Of a DNA stretch of 31,628 nt, positions 11,221 through 22,721 are shown piece after piece. This stretch comes from Ettlia oleoabundans (lineage: Eukaryota; Chlorophyta; Chlorophyceae; Chlamydomonadales), in contig JAAMXP010001322.1 in assembly GCA_019693395.1 (NCBI GenBank), forward strand, positions 2,410 to 34,037, given 5' to 3'. Within the stretch, counting starts at the first letter, position 1. Each line of letters starts with the position of its first letter. A model generated the notes under the pieces. That model searched no databases, had not been told where the DNA came from, and worked only from the letters and a program-made list of their open reading frames with translations. The position numbers were made by a program, and so were the translations under genes.

Positions 11221-11862
11221 GGAATGAGGAGTGGGAGCGGCAAGGGATGCCCTGACAGGCGCCACTATTGGAGAACAGCAGTCTGCTTCCGGTGTCATCG
11301 TTGGCGACGATTGCTAGTTATCTCTGCATCAGTGCACTGTAACCAGCAATGCACGTGCGAGACTTGTCTAGAGGAGCATGTTGCTGTTGTTGGGTGTTAC
11401 AGCTTGGCTTGCTTGTCACCTAACAGCCTGTCCTGCAGAGTTTACAGTGCTTTAGCTTGGCTTGCAATTGTCATTACTGAACGTTTGTCCTGCACAAGTT
11501 TAGAGCACAATCCGGGAGGATGAAAGGCAGGAAATACAGGCAGGCGTATGCAAGCATGTGTGATAGGAAGTGCATGGTCAAAAAGCTTCAAAGTTGGTCG
11601 AGCGGGTACCACTGGCGGTGAGGGTTGTTTTGTTGGAAGGGAACAAGGCATGGCACACAAGAGTCGAGTCACGGTCTCTGACAGCAAACGTCAAACATGA
11701 AGGAGGAAAATGGTTTCGTTCCGCTATCTAACTTGTTTGTTCATTCAATAATCACTATGAGAGAAGCAGCACGACACTACATCAGCCACCTGGCATCAAA
11801 AATGGCAGTAAGTATTCTGCTGGCTCTCGCCAAATGGTAGGGCCCAAAGCGGCGGGCTGCAA
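11221..11862. other. Intergenic, convergent 3' ends
   Basis: These 642 bases lie between the stop codon of the zinc-finger gene and that of the protease gene. A plus-strand TGTAA at 11338 serves the former. Minus-strand TGTAA motifs at 11442-11446 and 11397-11401 are over 400 bases beyond the protease stop and may or may not serve it. No coding signal is convincing. Confidence 0.5.
11338..11342 (+). terminator. TGTAA polyadenylation signal of the zinc-finger gene
   Basis: TGTAA lies 118 bases beyond the TGA stop at 11218-11220, in the expected range for an algal 3' UTR. Confidence 0.6.
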
Positions 11863-13382
11863 TCAGGGGCCGCTGGCCGCCTGCACCTCGCCTGCTGCTC
11901 CCAGCCGACTGTACAGCAGCCTGTTGGGGGTGCCTGGCTTGAGGGTGGTGGCGGTGACCTTGTTCTGTGTGGCTGCGGCAAGGATTGCTGCCGACACGTC
12001 GCGGGGGGCGGCGGTGGGGTTGGCGCTGAGGTAGGTTGCCGCCACGCCTGCAACCGTTGCAGCGGGAGCGGAGATGCGCTAATGGGGATTGGTGTTGGCA
12101 TGCAAACTATTGCCAGCCAATGATTGGCAGTGATCAGATGCAAGGATGGCCAGGAATGCAGCACAGCCACGGTGGTGTCCGTGCATCCCAGCGCAATCCA
12201 CATTGACATCCACATCCCGTGGCAGCCAGCCCCCAGGTTCAGATGCAGCACACCCACCTGCCACTTGAGGCACCGCCATGCTTGTGCCCGAGGCGTATGT
12301 GTAGGCGGAGTCGCTGACTGCCTCGCAGCGAGAGGGGCCGCCGCAGGCTGAGAAGATGTCAACACCCGGTGCAAAGATGTCAATGCATGGCCCCGAGTTG
12401 GTCCAGCGGTAGGGGTCCTCGGGGTCGCCTGCCAGCAGTGATGGGGCCAAGGGGTAGTGGCACAGAATCAGGACTGGGGTGGCAAAGACTGCGCTAGTAG
12501 GTTGACAACAGAGGGAGTGCTGCGCATGTTGGCAGATGGGACAGGAGGAGCCAACAGGAGACACATGCCACTGAACAGGGTATACCAGGGCTGAGAGATG
12601 TTGTACCCGGTTTGGTTTGGTTGTACTTGGTGGCCAGGTTTGTGGCAGCCACTGTGATGACCTCGGGCACGTTGGCTGCAGGTGGGGGTAAGGGGAGGGG
12701 TGTGTGGGTGTGTATGGGTGTCTGGGTGAGGTGAATAAGCAAAGTCAGGGGCAGGGATGCCAGGGGCAGGGCAAAGGGTAGACAGGGGCAGGCAGGACAA
12801 TAAGATCATGTCGGGTCATGGCCATCAAGTGAAACTGAGTGCTTGTTAGGTGTTGCGCTCGCATTTTGGCAGGCTAGCATTGATACTTTGATGGTAAATA
12901 AGGAACAGCAAGGTGGTCCTCCTCCCCTCCTCCGAATCATGCCTGATGCCCACCTGGCGCCACATAGCAGGCGTCCACGCCGCTGTTGCCGCTGGCCACT
13001 ACCACGGTGACGCCGTGTATGTTGATGAGTGAGCGCACCGCGTCCTCCAGCACCCGCGACCAGCTGCCCACCTGGATGCCCAGAGACAGCGTCACCACAG
13101 CAGGCTTGCGGTGATTGGCTGCAAGGCAACGGCAGCGGCAGGGGGATAGGAGCAGCAAGCAGGTGGGTGTGTAAGATCTGATCAGGCCGCTGCGGCAGTA
13201 ATGGTGAGTGCAGCAATATTGCGACCACTGCTCTGGCCCCCCCAGCCGTGCACCATGCTCTGCCATCTGGGTGATGCTAAGCCCCCTTCAATGCAATGCC
13301 GAGCGCCATGCCACAGCAACACAAGCCACACTGTGCAGCCCAGCAAGCGCCCCCCCGCTTCTCCGCCCCGTTGCGCCCCTGC

Positions 13383-13459
<77 letters not shown>

Positions 13460-16173
13460 GCGCACCTGCCACCCAGTCAAGCGCCGCCACCGTGTCGCTG
13501 ATGGTACCGCTACCTGTGCAGTCCAGAATGCGCACAGCAACCACCTCCGCCTCCTTGGCTACACCAGTCTTCAGGCCGATGGCGGAGCCAGACACGTGCG
13601 TGCCTGAGAAAAGGGTGGGGTGTCAAGAGGGGAGGATGAGGGATCGCCTTGAGGGAAAGCAGGTGAGGGTGCCTGTGGGGATCAACAGGGACGGAGCGAT
13701 GACCGCGAGCAGTGCACTTTGCATCATCAGGTCAGCCTGGCAGCCACCGGGGTTGGGCGGCCAAGCTGCGCTCACCATGCCCGTCACAGTCATCAGCCTC
13801 GTAATCATCCTCGATAAAATCATAGCCTGGTGGAAGCAGGTGTTCGAGGGACGTTGGCACACACAGATATAAGGGATGGGATAGCCAGTGGAAGCAGTGG
13901 GGGACCACACTAAGTGTTGCCATCTGGGTACAGCGGCGGTCACTAGGGATGACAGGGCATATGTTCACAGGGCACTGCGCTGTCGTGGCCGAATGCCTCT
14001 TCCTGTGAACTTCTCTGCAGCTGACCACCTGCTACAAATGTCCACTGGCCAGACTCACCAAACGAGGCGCGTGAGCGGGTGCCATCCTGCGTTTGGAACT
14101 CCTGGTGTGTGGGGCGCACGCCTGAGTCGATCACATAGATGGTGACCCCGCGCCCAGTGCCCGCAGACACATCTGCATGGTTGCAGGGCAAGGCAGGCGG
14201 GCAGGCAGGCAGGCAGGGTATGCTTGTAGGATGAGTGAGCTGCTAGCTGGGTGCATCTCAACAGTTGGGGTACTGGGCGGTGGAGCCGCAGGCATGCGCT
14301 TCTACCCTACACTTAGCAGCCCATTCCATGTATAAACATCCAAAATGCGGTCTGCAACTGCCAACCGGCGCAGTTACACGAACAAGCATTCACCAACGAC
14401 CAGCCCGCGCACCTGTGCCGAAATTGAACCTGGCATCCAGTGGCAGTTCCCGCTGATCCACGCGGTCCAGGCTCCACAGCTGGCTATGCAGGGACTGCAG
14501 GCAGTGCAGGGGGCAGCATGAGGCCCAGCATGAGGCCAGCCAAAAGAAGCAGCAAAGGTGGATGGCAGGCGGGGCGCAGACATGCCCGTCAGGGATGGAT
14601 GCTGCTGATAAATTTAGCGGATTCGGGCCTGCGTGCCCCACCTTTCCTGCAGGCAATGGCTGTTGGTCCTCCTCGTTCCCTAAGTAACACACACTGCACA
14701 CAACGCTGCCGTTAGGTCGGACACCCACCTGCACCTTGAGACCCGGGTCGCTGATGTTCAGGCCCTGGCTGATGGAAAACATGTCTATGGGACCCGCAAC
14801 GCTGGCAGGCGTGCGCTGACGTTCTGCAGTGCAAAGAGCACATTCAAAGTGACTGGGCTGGCGAGCAGGCAAGTTGCCAGCGGCGTTGCTGTGGGTGCAA
14901 CAGTACAATTATCAAGCAACAGATGCAGTTTGGTTGACTCTAGGCAGGCACCCCAAGTTTCAGCAAAAGTGTGGTCCCACCTTCAAAGGCCTCCACACGC
15001 GGCAGCTCCACAACACCTCCCTGCTGCATGCGCCGCCCCGTGTGCCACACATCTTGCTGCTGCTGCCACCCCTGCGGTGCCTGCCGCGCATGCTCAGGCT
15101 CATCAGGCGGGTGCCAAAAGGTGCTGTCCTCCGCCTTGAACACCTGCTCACAAACCAACCAATGCAGGCAAGAAACACAGGTGGGGTCCAGCTTCCAGAT
15201 GAATTGGAATGCATGCCAAGGGTGAGCATGCGACCTTTGCAACAGGAAATTGCAGAGGGCAGGCACTTCACCATGCCGTGCCTGCCTTAAGCTGCCCGAA
15301 GCCAGAGCAACAGTGGATACACTGAGCCCAAGCGTGCACACATACACACGGTGCGGGCACTCACGGTGGCGTCTGGTTCCCTGTAAAAGACTGAGGAGGG
15401 GGGCAGGCAGCGCTCCAGCCGGGCAAAGTCAGACTCGCTGAACTCACCGGCAAAGCCTGCAGGATGCGGGGAATGACCAGTGTGTGGGTCAATGAAAGCG
15501 AGGGTAAGTGTGGGGTGGTGTTTGGAGGCCTTGGCACCCCCTGGGCTGGCCATAGAGACAAAGATGGCACTTGTCTGGTCCAAATCAACGCTAACTACAC
15601 TCGCCGGCTCCCTAGCTGGCTTGGCTGGCTGGCTATGTGAACTTTTCTGTACCCGTCCGCAAGTCAGGTGGCGCAGCAGACACCCGTATCAGCCTTGGGT
15701 GCCGCCTGCAGCAGCAGCAGAGTGTCCAGCTCACCTGTGATGGTCCGGGTGTAGATGCGCTTGCAGATGCCGGGCATGTGGCAGTCTGGCGGCAGCCGCA
15801 GGGAGCGGTAGAAGAGGCGGTAAAGGAGCGGCGAGGTGTTGCACATCATGCGCAGCCGCGCCAGGGTGGAGGAGTCGCGGAAAACGATGATCATTCCAAA
15901 CCTGGGCTCTGCACCGCTGCCTGCTGTAGGGGTGGGACTGCTGGCATCCTCGGTGGCTGGAGCTACTGGCTGGGGGCCCTCTGCTGCCTCAACCTCAACC
16001 GGTGGCACCACCACAACAGCAGGCTCAAGCAGAGGGTCAGCATCTGACACTGCCGCTGCACGTGGTGCAGCTGCCGCTGTGAGGAGCAGAAATGCTGCCG
16101 CCAGTAACAGCCGCCAGCTGCGCTGCCCACCACCCTGTCTGTTGCTGCCCCCATAACTGTTACTGGCAGCCAT
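11863..16173 (-). CDS. Secreted subtilisin-like serine protease (peptidase S8, proteinase K type), 587 aa, 12 exons
   Basis: Exons are 15735-16173, 15365-15456, 14981-15143, 14729-14823, 14413-14494, 14059-14172, 13776-13826, 13466-13603, 12954-13118, 12607-12675, 12258-12428 and 11863-12047; frames join to 587 residues. A hydrophobic signal peptide core (RLLLAAAFLLLTAAAA) is followed by an inhibitor-I9-like propeptide with ITGFAGEFSESDFARLE (residues about 144-160). The catalytic triad is complete: Asp306 in IYVIDSGV, His345 in DGHGTHVSG and Ser519 in GTSMAVPQVAG. The oxyanion Asn436 lies in VVVASGNSG. The usual His after the serine motif (PHVAG) is Gln here. Cysteines at about 484, 498 and 504 in DIFAPG..FSACGG..RCEA could form disulfides. 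A linker of about 110 residues between propeptide and catalytic domain is unusually long and Gln-rich. I chose the ATG at 16173 because it gives a standard signal peptide; an in-frame ATG at 16302 exists. Secretion or vacuolar targeting is inferred. Confidence 0.93.
13386..13457. repeat. (AC)36 dinucleotide microsatellite in protease intron
   Basis: There are 72 bases of uninterrupted AC on the plus strand, which read as TG on the coding strand. They begin only 7 bases past the GT donor (13465-13464) of the exon carrying the GTHVSG motif. The open frames across this repeat are artefacts. Confidence 0.97.
14191..14218. repeat. CAGG tetranucleotide repeat in protease intron
   Basis: Several tandem GCAG/GGCA units lie just upstream (coding sense) of the acceptor at 14172 for the exon with the catalytic Asp. 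No function is suggested beyond intron sequence. Confidence 0.75.
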
Positions 16174-16691
16174 TGCGCTGTGATTGAAGTGTTGTCTGGG
16201 AACGAGCCCAGATGAAGAGTTGTTCAGTAAGCCGCGTGAGAACCTATGTCGCGGGCTGAGCAGGCTATTCCCAGCTGCAGGGCCTGCCTTGGTGACTAGC
16301 AAGCAGGGCTGGAAGCGTCAGGGCTGCCTAGGGGGCTGCAGTGGCAGGCAAGGGGGAGCAGTCGTGAGAAGCTCGCCGCGTAGGCTGCTTTGCCTGAACT
16401 TTCGCCTAGATGCTTAAGTTAAAAGAGGCACGAACACGCCAGAAAACGTGCGAAACAGCCACCAGGCTGCAGAAAAGCGCAAGAAGCGCCAGGCTGGCGA
16501 TTGCAATCAAATGGTTTCGAACGCACCGATACACAGGGACTACATAAATGCGCGCTGAAAATGATCGCCGCAAGGAAACACGCCCTCTACCGCAAGAAAG
16601 TGTGTTTGAACCTTGGGGCCCCAAACCACAGAGCGCCAGCGCCACCTGTCAAAAGCGGCGGGAGCCTCTGAAATGGCACTTCATTGCCCTT
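16174..16691. other. Intergenic, between methyltransferase stop and protease start
   Basis: These 518 bases hold the 3' UTR of the upstream minus-strand gene and the promoter of the protease gene. I see no TATA box and no TGTAA on the minus strand, and no convincing ORF. Confidence 0.5.
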
Positions 16692-18450
16692 TCAATGCTG
16701 CTCCCAGTGACTTTCTCGGGCATTACCATCGGGTCGCGCAACGATCAGGTACGTTGTACCGAAATGCCAGCGGCTCAACGACTCGATGTGCAGCCCCGCC
16801 TGGCGCACCATGCGCTCAATGTCGCGGTTCCACCAGCAACCCCACTTGCGAAAATGCTCCCCTGCAGAGCACGCGAGAGGACGGAGGGCTGCCTTGAAGG
16901 GAGAAATCAGCCACGAAGGAGCTTCTGAGAAGCAGTTTATGATTTCTATGCAGCAAGGCGGCCACACAATGACAGCAGCGGTGGAGTTTCAGACGGTCTG
17001 TTTGTACGCACAGCCGCCGGCCCACTCCCACATGCAGAACAGCCACTCAGTGCACCACACACCCTTCTGCACAATCAACAGCTCACCCGCCCCATTGTCC
17101 AGTATATTGTTGATGAAGCCCCACGTGCCCTTCCCGTGCTGCAGCAACAAAATGCGCCCGCCCGGCTTGCACACACGCACCATCTCCTGGATTACAGCAG
17201 AGCAGAAGGGGGCTCCTCGGTGCAGAAGGAGTCGTCGTGGTACGTTTGAAGCTCATACTCAACGAACAAGCAGGAAGCGCCCAGGCCATAAAGCAAAACA
17301 ACCATGAGGTCCCCCTCGCATGTGTGCAGGCCCTCAATTGCCTCACAATCATCCTTAGCGCAGCAATTTGTACTGAAACAAAGCTCCATAGTTTGCTGTC
17401 CAGTGCCCACCTTGAGTGCTGTAACAGGGTCATCCTGCGAGCAGAGCCCAAAGGTGTCTACCACAACGTCAAAACTATGAGGCGGGAAGTGCTGCTGCTC
17501 CTTCAGCGGCAGCCTCTCCGGCGCAGAAGGCGCGATGGCGTCGGCTCTGAAGGTTGGAGGTTGCTGCTGTTGTTTTGGGAGTTCCTGCTCTGGTGCCGCA
17601 GGAGCCATATTCTGACTGCTGCTGTGGTAATGAAGGCTGCTGCTACTGCTGCTGTTGGTGGTGCTGCTGCTGCTGCTGCTATGACCACTGCTACTGACAG
17701 GCGCAGCAGTCAACCGCTGCGCGTCAGCGAGTGCAAATCGTACAGGGGCAGCGCCCTCGGGCCGCCTCACGGCCGCATACTTGTCTGCTGCATTAGTCAG
17801 CATATGACGGCTGGTGTCTGTGAGTGTCAGTGAGCGCAGGCGACTAAGGTTATAGTAGGGCAGGTTGCGCCCTGTCCCTGCAGACACCTCCAGCACATCG
17901 CCCTGCAGGCAGGCAGGCAGGCTGGAGGCAAAGCTGATGGGCGAGCTAGCAAATGCAGGCAATGCATATGGCAGGATTGTCATAATGCACATGTGAGCAG
18001 TGCAGCTGGTTGCTCCACAGCTCCCAACTTTGGCAATTCCCCTTCTCAACGCACCTCTGCCTGCGTCATGAGCCACCACCGCATCAACTTCACTCCCATC
18101 ACAGTTTCGTCCACATTAATGCAGCTGTCGTAGCAATCGGCAATACGATCAAAGGTCTGTTGGTTGGCGTGTTGACTCTCTGGTGCTGCAGATGGCTCCT
18201 CCCTGCTGCTGTCGCTGTTATCCACCTTGCCGGCTCGCTTGCCACAGCCACAAGGAGACGGGGCAGGCGCCTTGGCGGATCTCAGGTACAGGTAACCGCC
18301 CACTGCCGCCGCAAAGTACACGCCAACACCCTTGACAATGGTTTGCCGAGATAAGCGCACCATTCTGCAGTGCGGAACGTCAGCAAGCATGGCACGGTGA
18401 GCGGTGGCGGCGACAGCAACAGCGGCGGGGCGGGCAGGCGAAGGCTCCAT
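16692..18450 (-). CDS. Membrane-anchored OMS1-like SAM-dependent methyltransferase, 385 aa
   Basis: Exons 18055-18450, 17411-17902, 17087-17186 and 16692-16861 join to 385 residues. One hydrophobic segment at about 38-56 follows a basic, Ala-rich N-terminus, which suggests a mitochondrial or plastid inner-membrane anchor. Class I methyltransferase motifs follow: FDRIADCYD (about 107-115), motif I GDVLEVSAGTGRNL (133-146), motif III-like FALADAQRL, the SFDVVVDTFGLCS strand, EMVRVCKPGGRILLLQHG and WGCWWNRDIERMVRQAGL. The LEVSAGTGRN..KPGGR..HG..WGC.WNRDI order is typical of yeast Oms1-like and related plant methyltransferases; the substrate is unknown. Between motif III and the DVVVDTF strand lies a low-complexity insert of about 70 residues (about 201-272) rich in Ser and then Gln/Pro. 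The start is the only ATG ahead of the anchor. Confidence 0.9.
17560..17700 (-). repeat. Ser/Gln-rich codon repeats inside the methyltransferase gene
   Basis: Runs of AGC/AGT serine codons and CAA/CAG glutamine codons encode the low-complexity insert of the methyltransferase. They lie within one exon and keep the frame. Confidence 0.75.
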
Positions 18451-18898
18451 GAGGCGCCGTGGCAATCAAAAAGATTCTGCCGGCCAAGACTGACTTGAGA
18501 TCTGTTGTGTACCAACTGCTCGATCAGTAGCAACGCTGGGCTATCACACTCTCGTGCGGCAATGCGCAGAGGCAAACTGGGAGAGCGACCGCACGGACCA
18601 ACCCAAACACTGTCAACACGTGCGCGCCCTGCGATGACGTGTAGCCTCCAGCTACTGAGCATAGCGTTCCTAATTCCAACCTGCACTTCCCTGCTGCGCC
18701 CCTGCTGTGATGCCCAGAGCGCCAGCGTGCGCCGAGTTGCCCATTGATGCATGTCTACAATATCCAATTTGTGCAACGCAGTGTGCCTCGCAGTGTGCCT
18801 GCCAGCCGTAGGCCTGGCCGCCATCACCATCCTGCCTGCTCTAGCGTCCTGCACGCGCGTGGCGTTTCCTTTTCATAAAGTCCCGAAGGACAACAGTC
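18451..18898. promoter_or_regulatory. Divergent promoter region, methyltransferase (-) and mitochondrial protein (+) genes
   Basis: These 448 bases separate two divergent start codons and so must hold both promoters. No clear TATA box is present. An open frame starting at 18751 overlaps the first exon of the rightward gene in another frame and is not supported by splice structure. Confidence 0.45.
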
Positions 18899-20895
18899 AT
18901 GCTATTGATCCTTCGGGCAGCGACCGAACTGCTCGCAGGCAGACCGCTGGCTACCTCCAGTACCCGCCCGCTACCCACGGCGGCAGCGGCAGCCGTGCAG
19001 CAGATTCGTGGCTACTCTGGAAGAAACAGAATTTACAAGCAGCTTGACAAGGTAGGATCGCCAAAGTTGAAAAGACTGTGCGTGATCACTTACCGTGCTT
19101 TGACAAGCGGAAGGGAACCGTGCTCGCACCTGGCCCTCAAAGTTCCCCTGACCGTGATAGCTTTCGCGTGATCCTGCCATTGTGCAGCACTTTAAGCAGG
19201 CCCAGCCCTTCAGTGTGGCAATGAAGCAGTTGGAGGAAGTTGTTACTGCAGCTGCACTGCCGAAGGATGCGCTTGAAGTCAACCGCCGCGCTCTAGCTAC
19301 TCTCAAGGAGTACGTGCGCAGCCTGGAGAACCCCCAGGGTTATCCGCCTGCCAGTATCAAGAATGTCGAATTTGTGTTCAGGTGTGCTGTACTGCTTGGT
19401 TTATCCCTACAAATAAGTACCAGTAGTCTATTTTGATAACAGCAGCTCAACAGTGGCATCCCATGGAACAGGCCGTATGCTCCCAAAGTGTTACGTCAAC
19501 TGGGCTGCTGCCATACTTTTCTTGCATGCTGGCAGGGATCCCTACACAACACAAGGCAACTTGGAGCGTGTGCGGTGCAAGCTAAAGACGACAGGAGGCT
19601 ACTGCCCGGGGGCCGTGCAAAGCAGCCTGGGCCCGCTGCTGCTGCGGTTGGGCCTGCCTCCAACCTTCTACTTTGACGGCGATCAGTTCCAGCCGAAGGC
19701 GCCGCCGCCGCCCCGTGTCGTGCCTAAGCCCCAAACTTCAGCAGGTGATGACAGGTTGTAGTTCTTTTCGTGCACTGGTTTGTAAGCTACCCAGGCTTGC
19801 TACATCAATGCCCATATCCTCCTCTTGACAATCCTGGTGTTGCCCTCCATGCACCCTGCTGCAGCCCCCACGGCACCGCTCAAACCACAAGAGGTGGAGG
19901 CTGTGCGGGCTCGGGCAGCTGCTGCCGGCTTCCCCAGCCAAACCATCACAGAGCAGCAGTTTAAAGAGCTGGAGGTGCAATCGGTGCGGCACAGCCGGCT
20001 GCCATCCGCTTGTTTGTATGCTGATGCCTCGTGCTGCTGCGAGTGCTGCTTCTGCTTTCATGCCAGTGACATGCCTCTGTTAGCATGCAGCGGGAACTTG
20101 GCGGTATTAGGCAGTAGAACCGTCTCACTGAGCGCATGCTCCTGTGCACACTTACAGAGTTGCGCTTTGGCTACTGGTGGTTGTGCAGGAAGCCAGCAGG
20201 GGGGCCAAGGCAAAGGTGGATGCGGAGATGCAGGAAGTAATAGCCAAGTTGAAGAAGATTGACCCACTCCTTGCGGCTGTAGCAGCAGTCCCCTGGCTGG
20301 CGACCCTGCCGGTGCGTGGTTGCATTCCCTGTCTGCGCCAGCGGTTTGCACATGCAGTGCTCTAAGCCTGGCGTGCATATGCAGCGTGTTGCCTGGGTTC
20401 TTGCCGCCAATCAACAGGCAGGACAGCAGTTGCTGCCAGGCCCTTGTGCTCAGCGCAGTTGGCCGGACTGGACGCTGGATGCATGCAGGATGATGACAGC
20501 CGCGACAGGGTGCAGATGATCAAGACCAAGGTGCTTGATGAGATGGAGTCTTTGGGTGAGTCGAGCTCGAAGGGGAGATCCGGGCTTGTGGCCAGGCTGC
20601 CACATGTGAGGTGGTTCTGGCTGACCATCGATACTTGTGTAATTTGCGGTACTTAAACGGCTTGTAGCTGGTCTTGGACGTCTGACTGGCGACCGCTGCA
20701 CTGCTTCTCACCTTTACGACCCGTGCTGCAGGCTGGGATGTACGCGGCCCAATTCGGCGGTTGTGGCAGGGGGAGCGGAACCTGACCACACTGCAGCAGG
20801 GCAAGGACACTGGCAGCCAGCTGGCTATAAAGAACATCCTCTACTATGCGCAGCAGAACGACAAGAAATATGGGCAGAAAACCTACGAGAGCTGA
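18899..20895 (+). CDS. Probable mitochondrial protein of unknown function, 339 aa, 7 exons
   Basis: Exons are 18899-19051, 19188-19381, 19536-19744, 19865-19974, 20189-20311, 20489-20555 and 20732-20895, in phase to 339 residues. Exon 6 could instead start at 20459, which adds ten residues in frame. The N-terminus (MLLILRAATELLAGRPLATSSTRPL..IRGYSG) is rich in Arg, Ser and Ala with no acidic residue after Glu10. It ends in an RGYS-type site and looks like a mitochondrial presequence. The rest is soluble and mostly helical: QAQPFSVAMKQLEEVV, a central Pro-rich linker (KAPPPPRVVPKP), a charged coil (GAKAKVDAEMQEVIAKLKKIDPLL) and a C-terminus with QLAIKNILYYAQQNDKKYG. I do not recognise the family. 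Seven exons with consistent phases argue that it is a real gene. Confidence 0.8.
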
Positions 20896-21217
20896 GGTGC
20901 TGCCTGGTGCTGTACTTTTTGACGGCGCTAGGCAGACTGTTGTTCGGTACACTGCAAAATTTTGAGGTCTCTAAGGTGATTCTTCAAACGCTAGTATGAA
21001 CGTATTGTCCAAGCTCACGGGTATATGGGCGGAACTGCTGGGCTACTGCTATGTTCTGACGGCGGCACAAAACCAATACATGTACACTCAGCACAGCGGG
21101 CAGAGCAGGCTGAAGCGCGTTGTGTCTCAAACGTTGCAAACATTGCAAAAAAGTAAGGTTTTATGCTGCTACTGTTTGTTCGCCTATCGTGGTGCCACAA
21201 AGTTCTGTGAGACCCAA
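20896..21217. other. Intergenic between tandem plus-strand genes
   Basis: These 322 bases follow the stop of the mitochondrial protein gene and precede the ATG of the small secreted protein gene. No TGTAA is present on the plus strand and no TATA box is clear. The open frame from 20996 is not linked to any splice signal I trust. Confidence 0.45.
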
Positions 21218-22474
21218 ATGACGCTGAGCGTGACGGTTCTCGTGCTCGGGCTGATCGTGGCCGGTGAGTCTAATGTACCCTGCCGAGCTACTTGATCACG
21301 CGCTGCAGAGGTTCAGGAGCGAAGCCTGGGCCGCAAGGTCGCACATGCTTCGAAACGCGGCGGGGAGGTTCGCTCCGCGTGGTCCGGAGAACCGTGTTAC
21401 TGAAAGGCATTGTAGTTAATGCCGCTAGAGAAACATGTTTCGTACCTTTGTTCTCTGCAGGAGGCCTGCCCACCTTCACTCAGGCGGCCCGCCCGGCACG
21501 GCGCCTGCTCCAACCGGCGCCTACGCTAAAGAGCACGGTGACTCTGGCAGTAACTGTGGACAGCTCTGGTAAGCATGTCGTTTGCAGCAAAGCCCACCAT
21601 CTCCCTGTCTTCAAGGCTGGCATGCAAGTAGTGCACACGTGGTGCTAAGCCTGGCCCCTCAGGCCGCCCACGAAACCAAGCCACTCCCTCTGTGCTCTAC
21701 AGGCGGCACCTGCGAGGACTGGTTCGCCACCAATGGGCCTGTCTTTGACTATTCTAAGGTGCTGACGGATGCTTGGGGAGCACCTGTTCCCACCGTGCTG
21801 TGCCGCCAGGCCGCGACCACCGTTCGCACAGTGGAGCTTATTTCCAGCCAGCCTGGAGCCAACCTGCTGTCTGGTGAGGGTTCGCCAGCTGCAAACCTTC
21901 AGCAAATGGGTACAAGCATCGTTGGGATTGCAGGGAGATACGAGTGGCATGTAGTTAGTCGAGCAAACAGCGAGTCAGTCGTGTCTGCTGGGTCCAGCTG
22001 GCCCACCAGGCGCCGGGCCATCTGCTTTGCCCTGACCCTCTGCTGTCGGTGGCCTTGTCACCATCTGCCAATGCAGACGATCCACGCAACGTCTCCGAGG
22101 GCTATGCCGAGTTGCGTGTGGTGCCTGGCACTCAGGTGGGCATCTGTACCTGCAGCTGAAGGCTTTCCCTTGCCATGTCCGCATGTCACCAGTTCTGCTT
22201 CCAGCCGCAGAATGCAAAGAGAGCGCATCGCACTGCACATTCACCTACCACATCAGCATCCCTTGTGCCTGCCACCCATGCCCCTCCACAGACCAACAAA
22301 GTGGTGCTTTCTGTGGAATTCGTGATGCCTTCAAACAAGGCCCAGGCACTGTTTGACGAGCTCAACCCCAAGGTGCGGGGCGGAGAGTTCCAGGCAGCGA
22401 CAGCTGAGGCACGCTACAAGCTGCTGGCCACCGACATCTACTTGTCCACATACACCAACAAGGTGCTTGCGTGA
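21218..22474 (+). CDS. Small secreted protein of unknown function, 188 aa, 5 exons
   Basis: Exons 21218-21263, 21461-21568, 21703-21873, 22077-22135 and 22292-22474 join to 188 residues. The tiny first exon is almost entirely a signal peptide core (MTLSVTVLVLGLIVAG). The mature part has RPARRLLQP, which could be a dibasic processing site, then GGTCEDWFATNGPVFDYSKVL with the first of two cysteines and VPTVLCRQA with the second. It ends in a beta-like segment, TNKVVLSVEFVM, and a charged helical end ARYKLLATDIYLSTYTNKVLA. The two cysteines may pair. I do not recognise the family. The short exon 1 with an exact phase-1 donor (GTGAGT) supports the chosen start. Confidence 0.75.
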
Positions 22475-22721
22475 GAGACCCGTCAAGCTACCCACACATC
22501 ACCGTAATCGACACCCAGCAGACACGCAGATTAGGCAGTAATGAGAGACCAAGTGTATCACCAGCGACGGCAGGCAGGGCCCTGGGCTCCATGCCTTGGC
22601 ATGTGACGAACAGCTGCATGGCCACCTTATCGTTTCCCTGCATCATGCCCATTCTTGCATGTTTGCTCCGTTTCACCCTGAATCATTGATACCTAGTGTG
22701 AGGCTCCAACCACACGGGGCT

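Noticed and set aside
13208..13607. Open frames made of Thr-His or Cys-Val repeats
   Set aside because: These are translations of the (AC)36 microsatellite within an intron.
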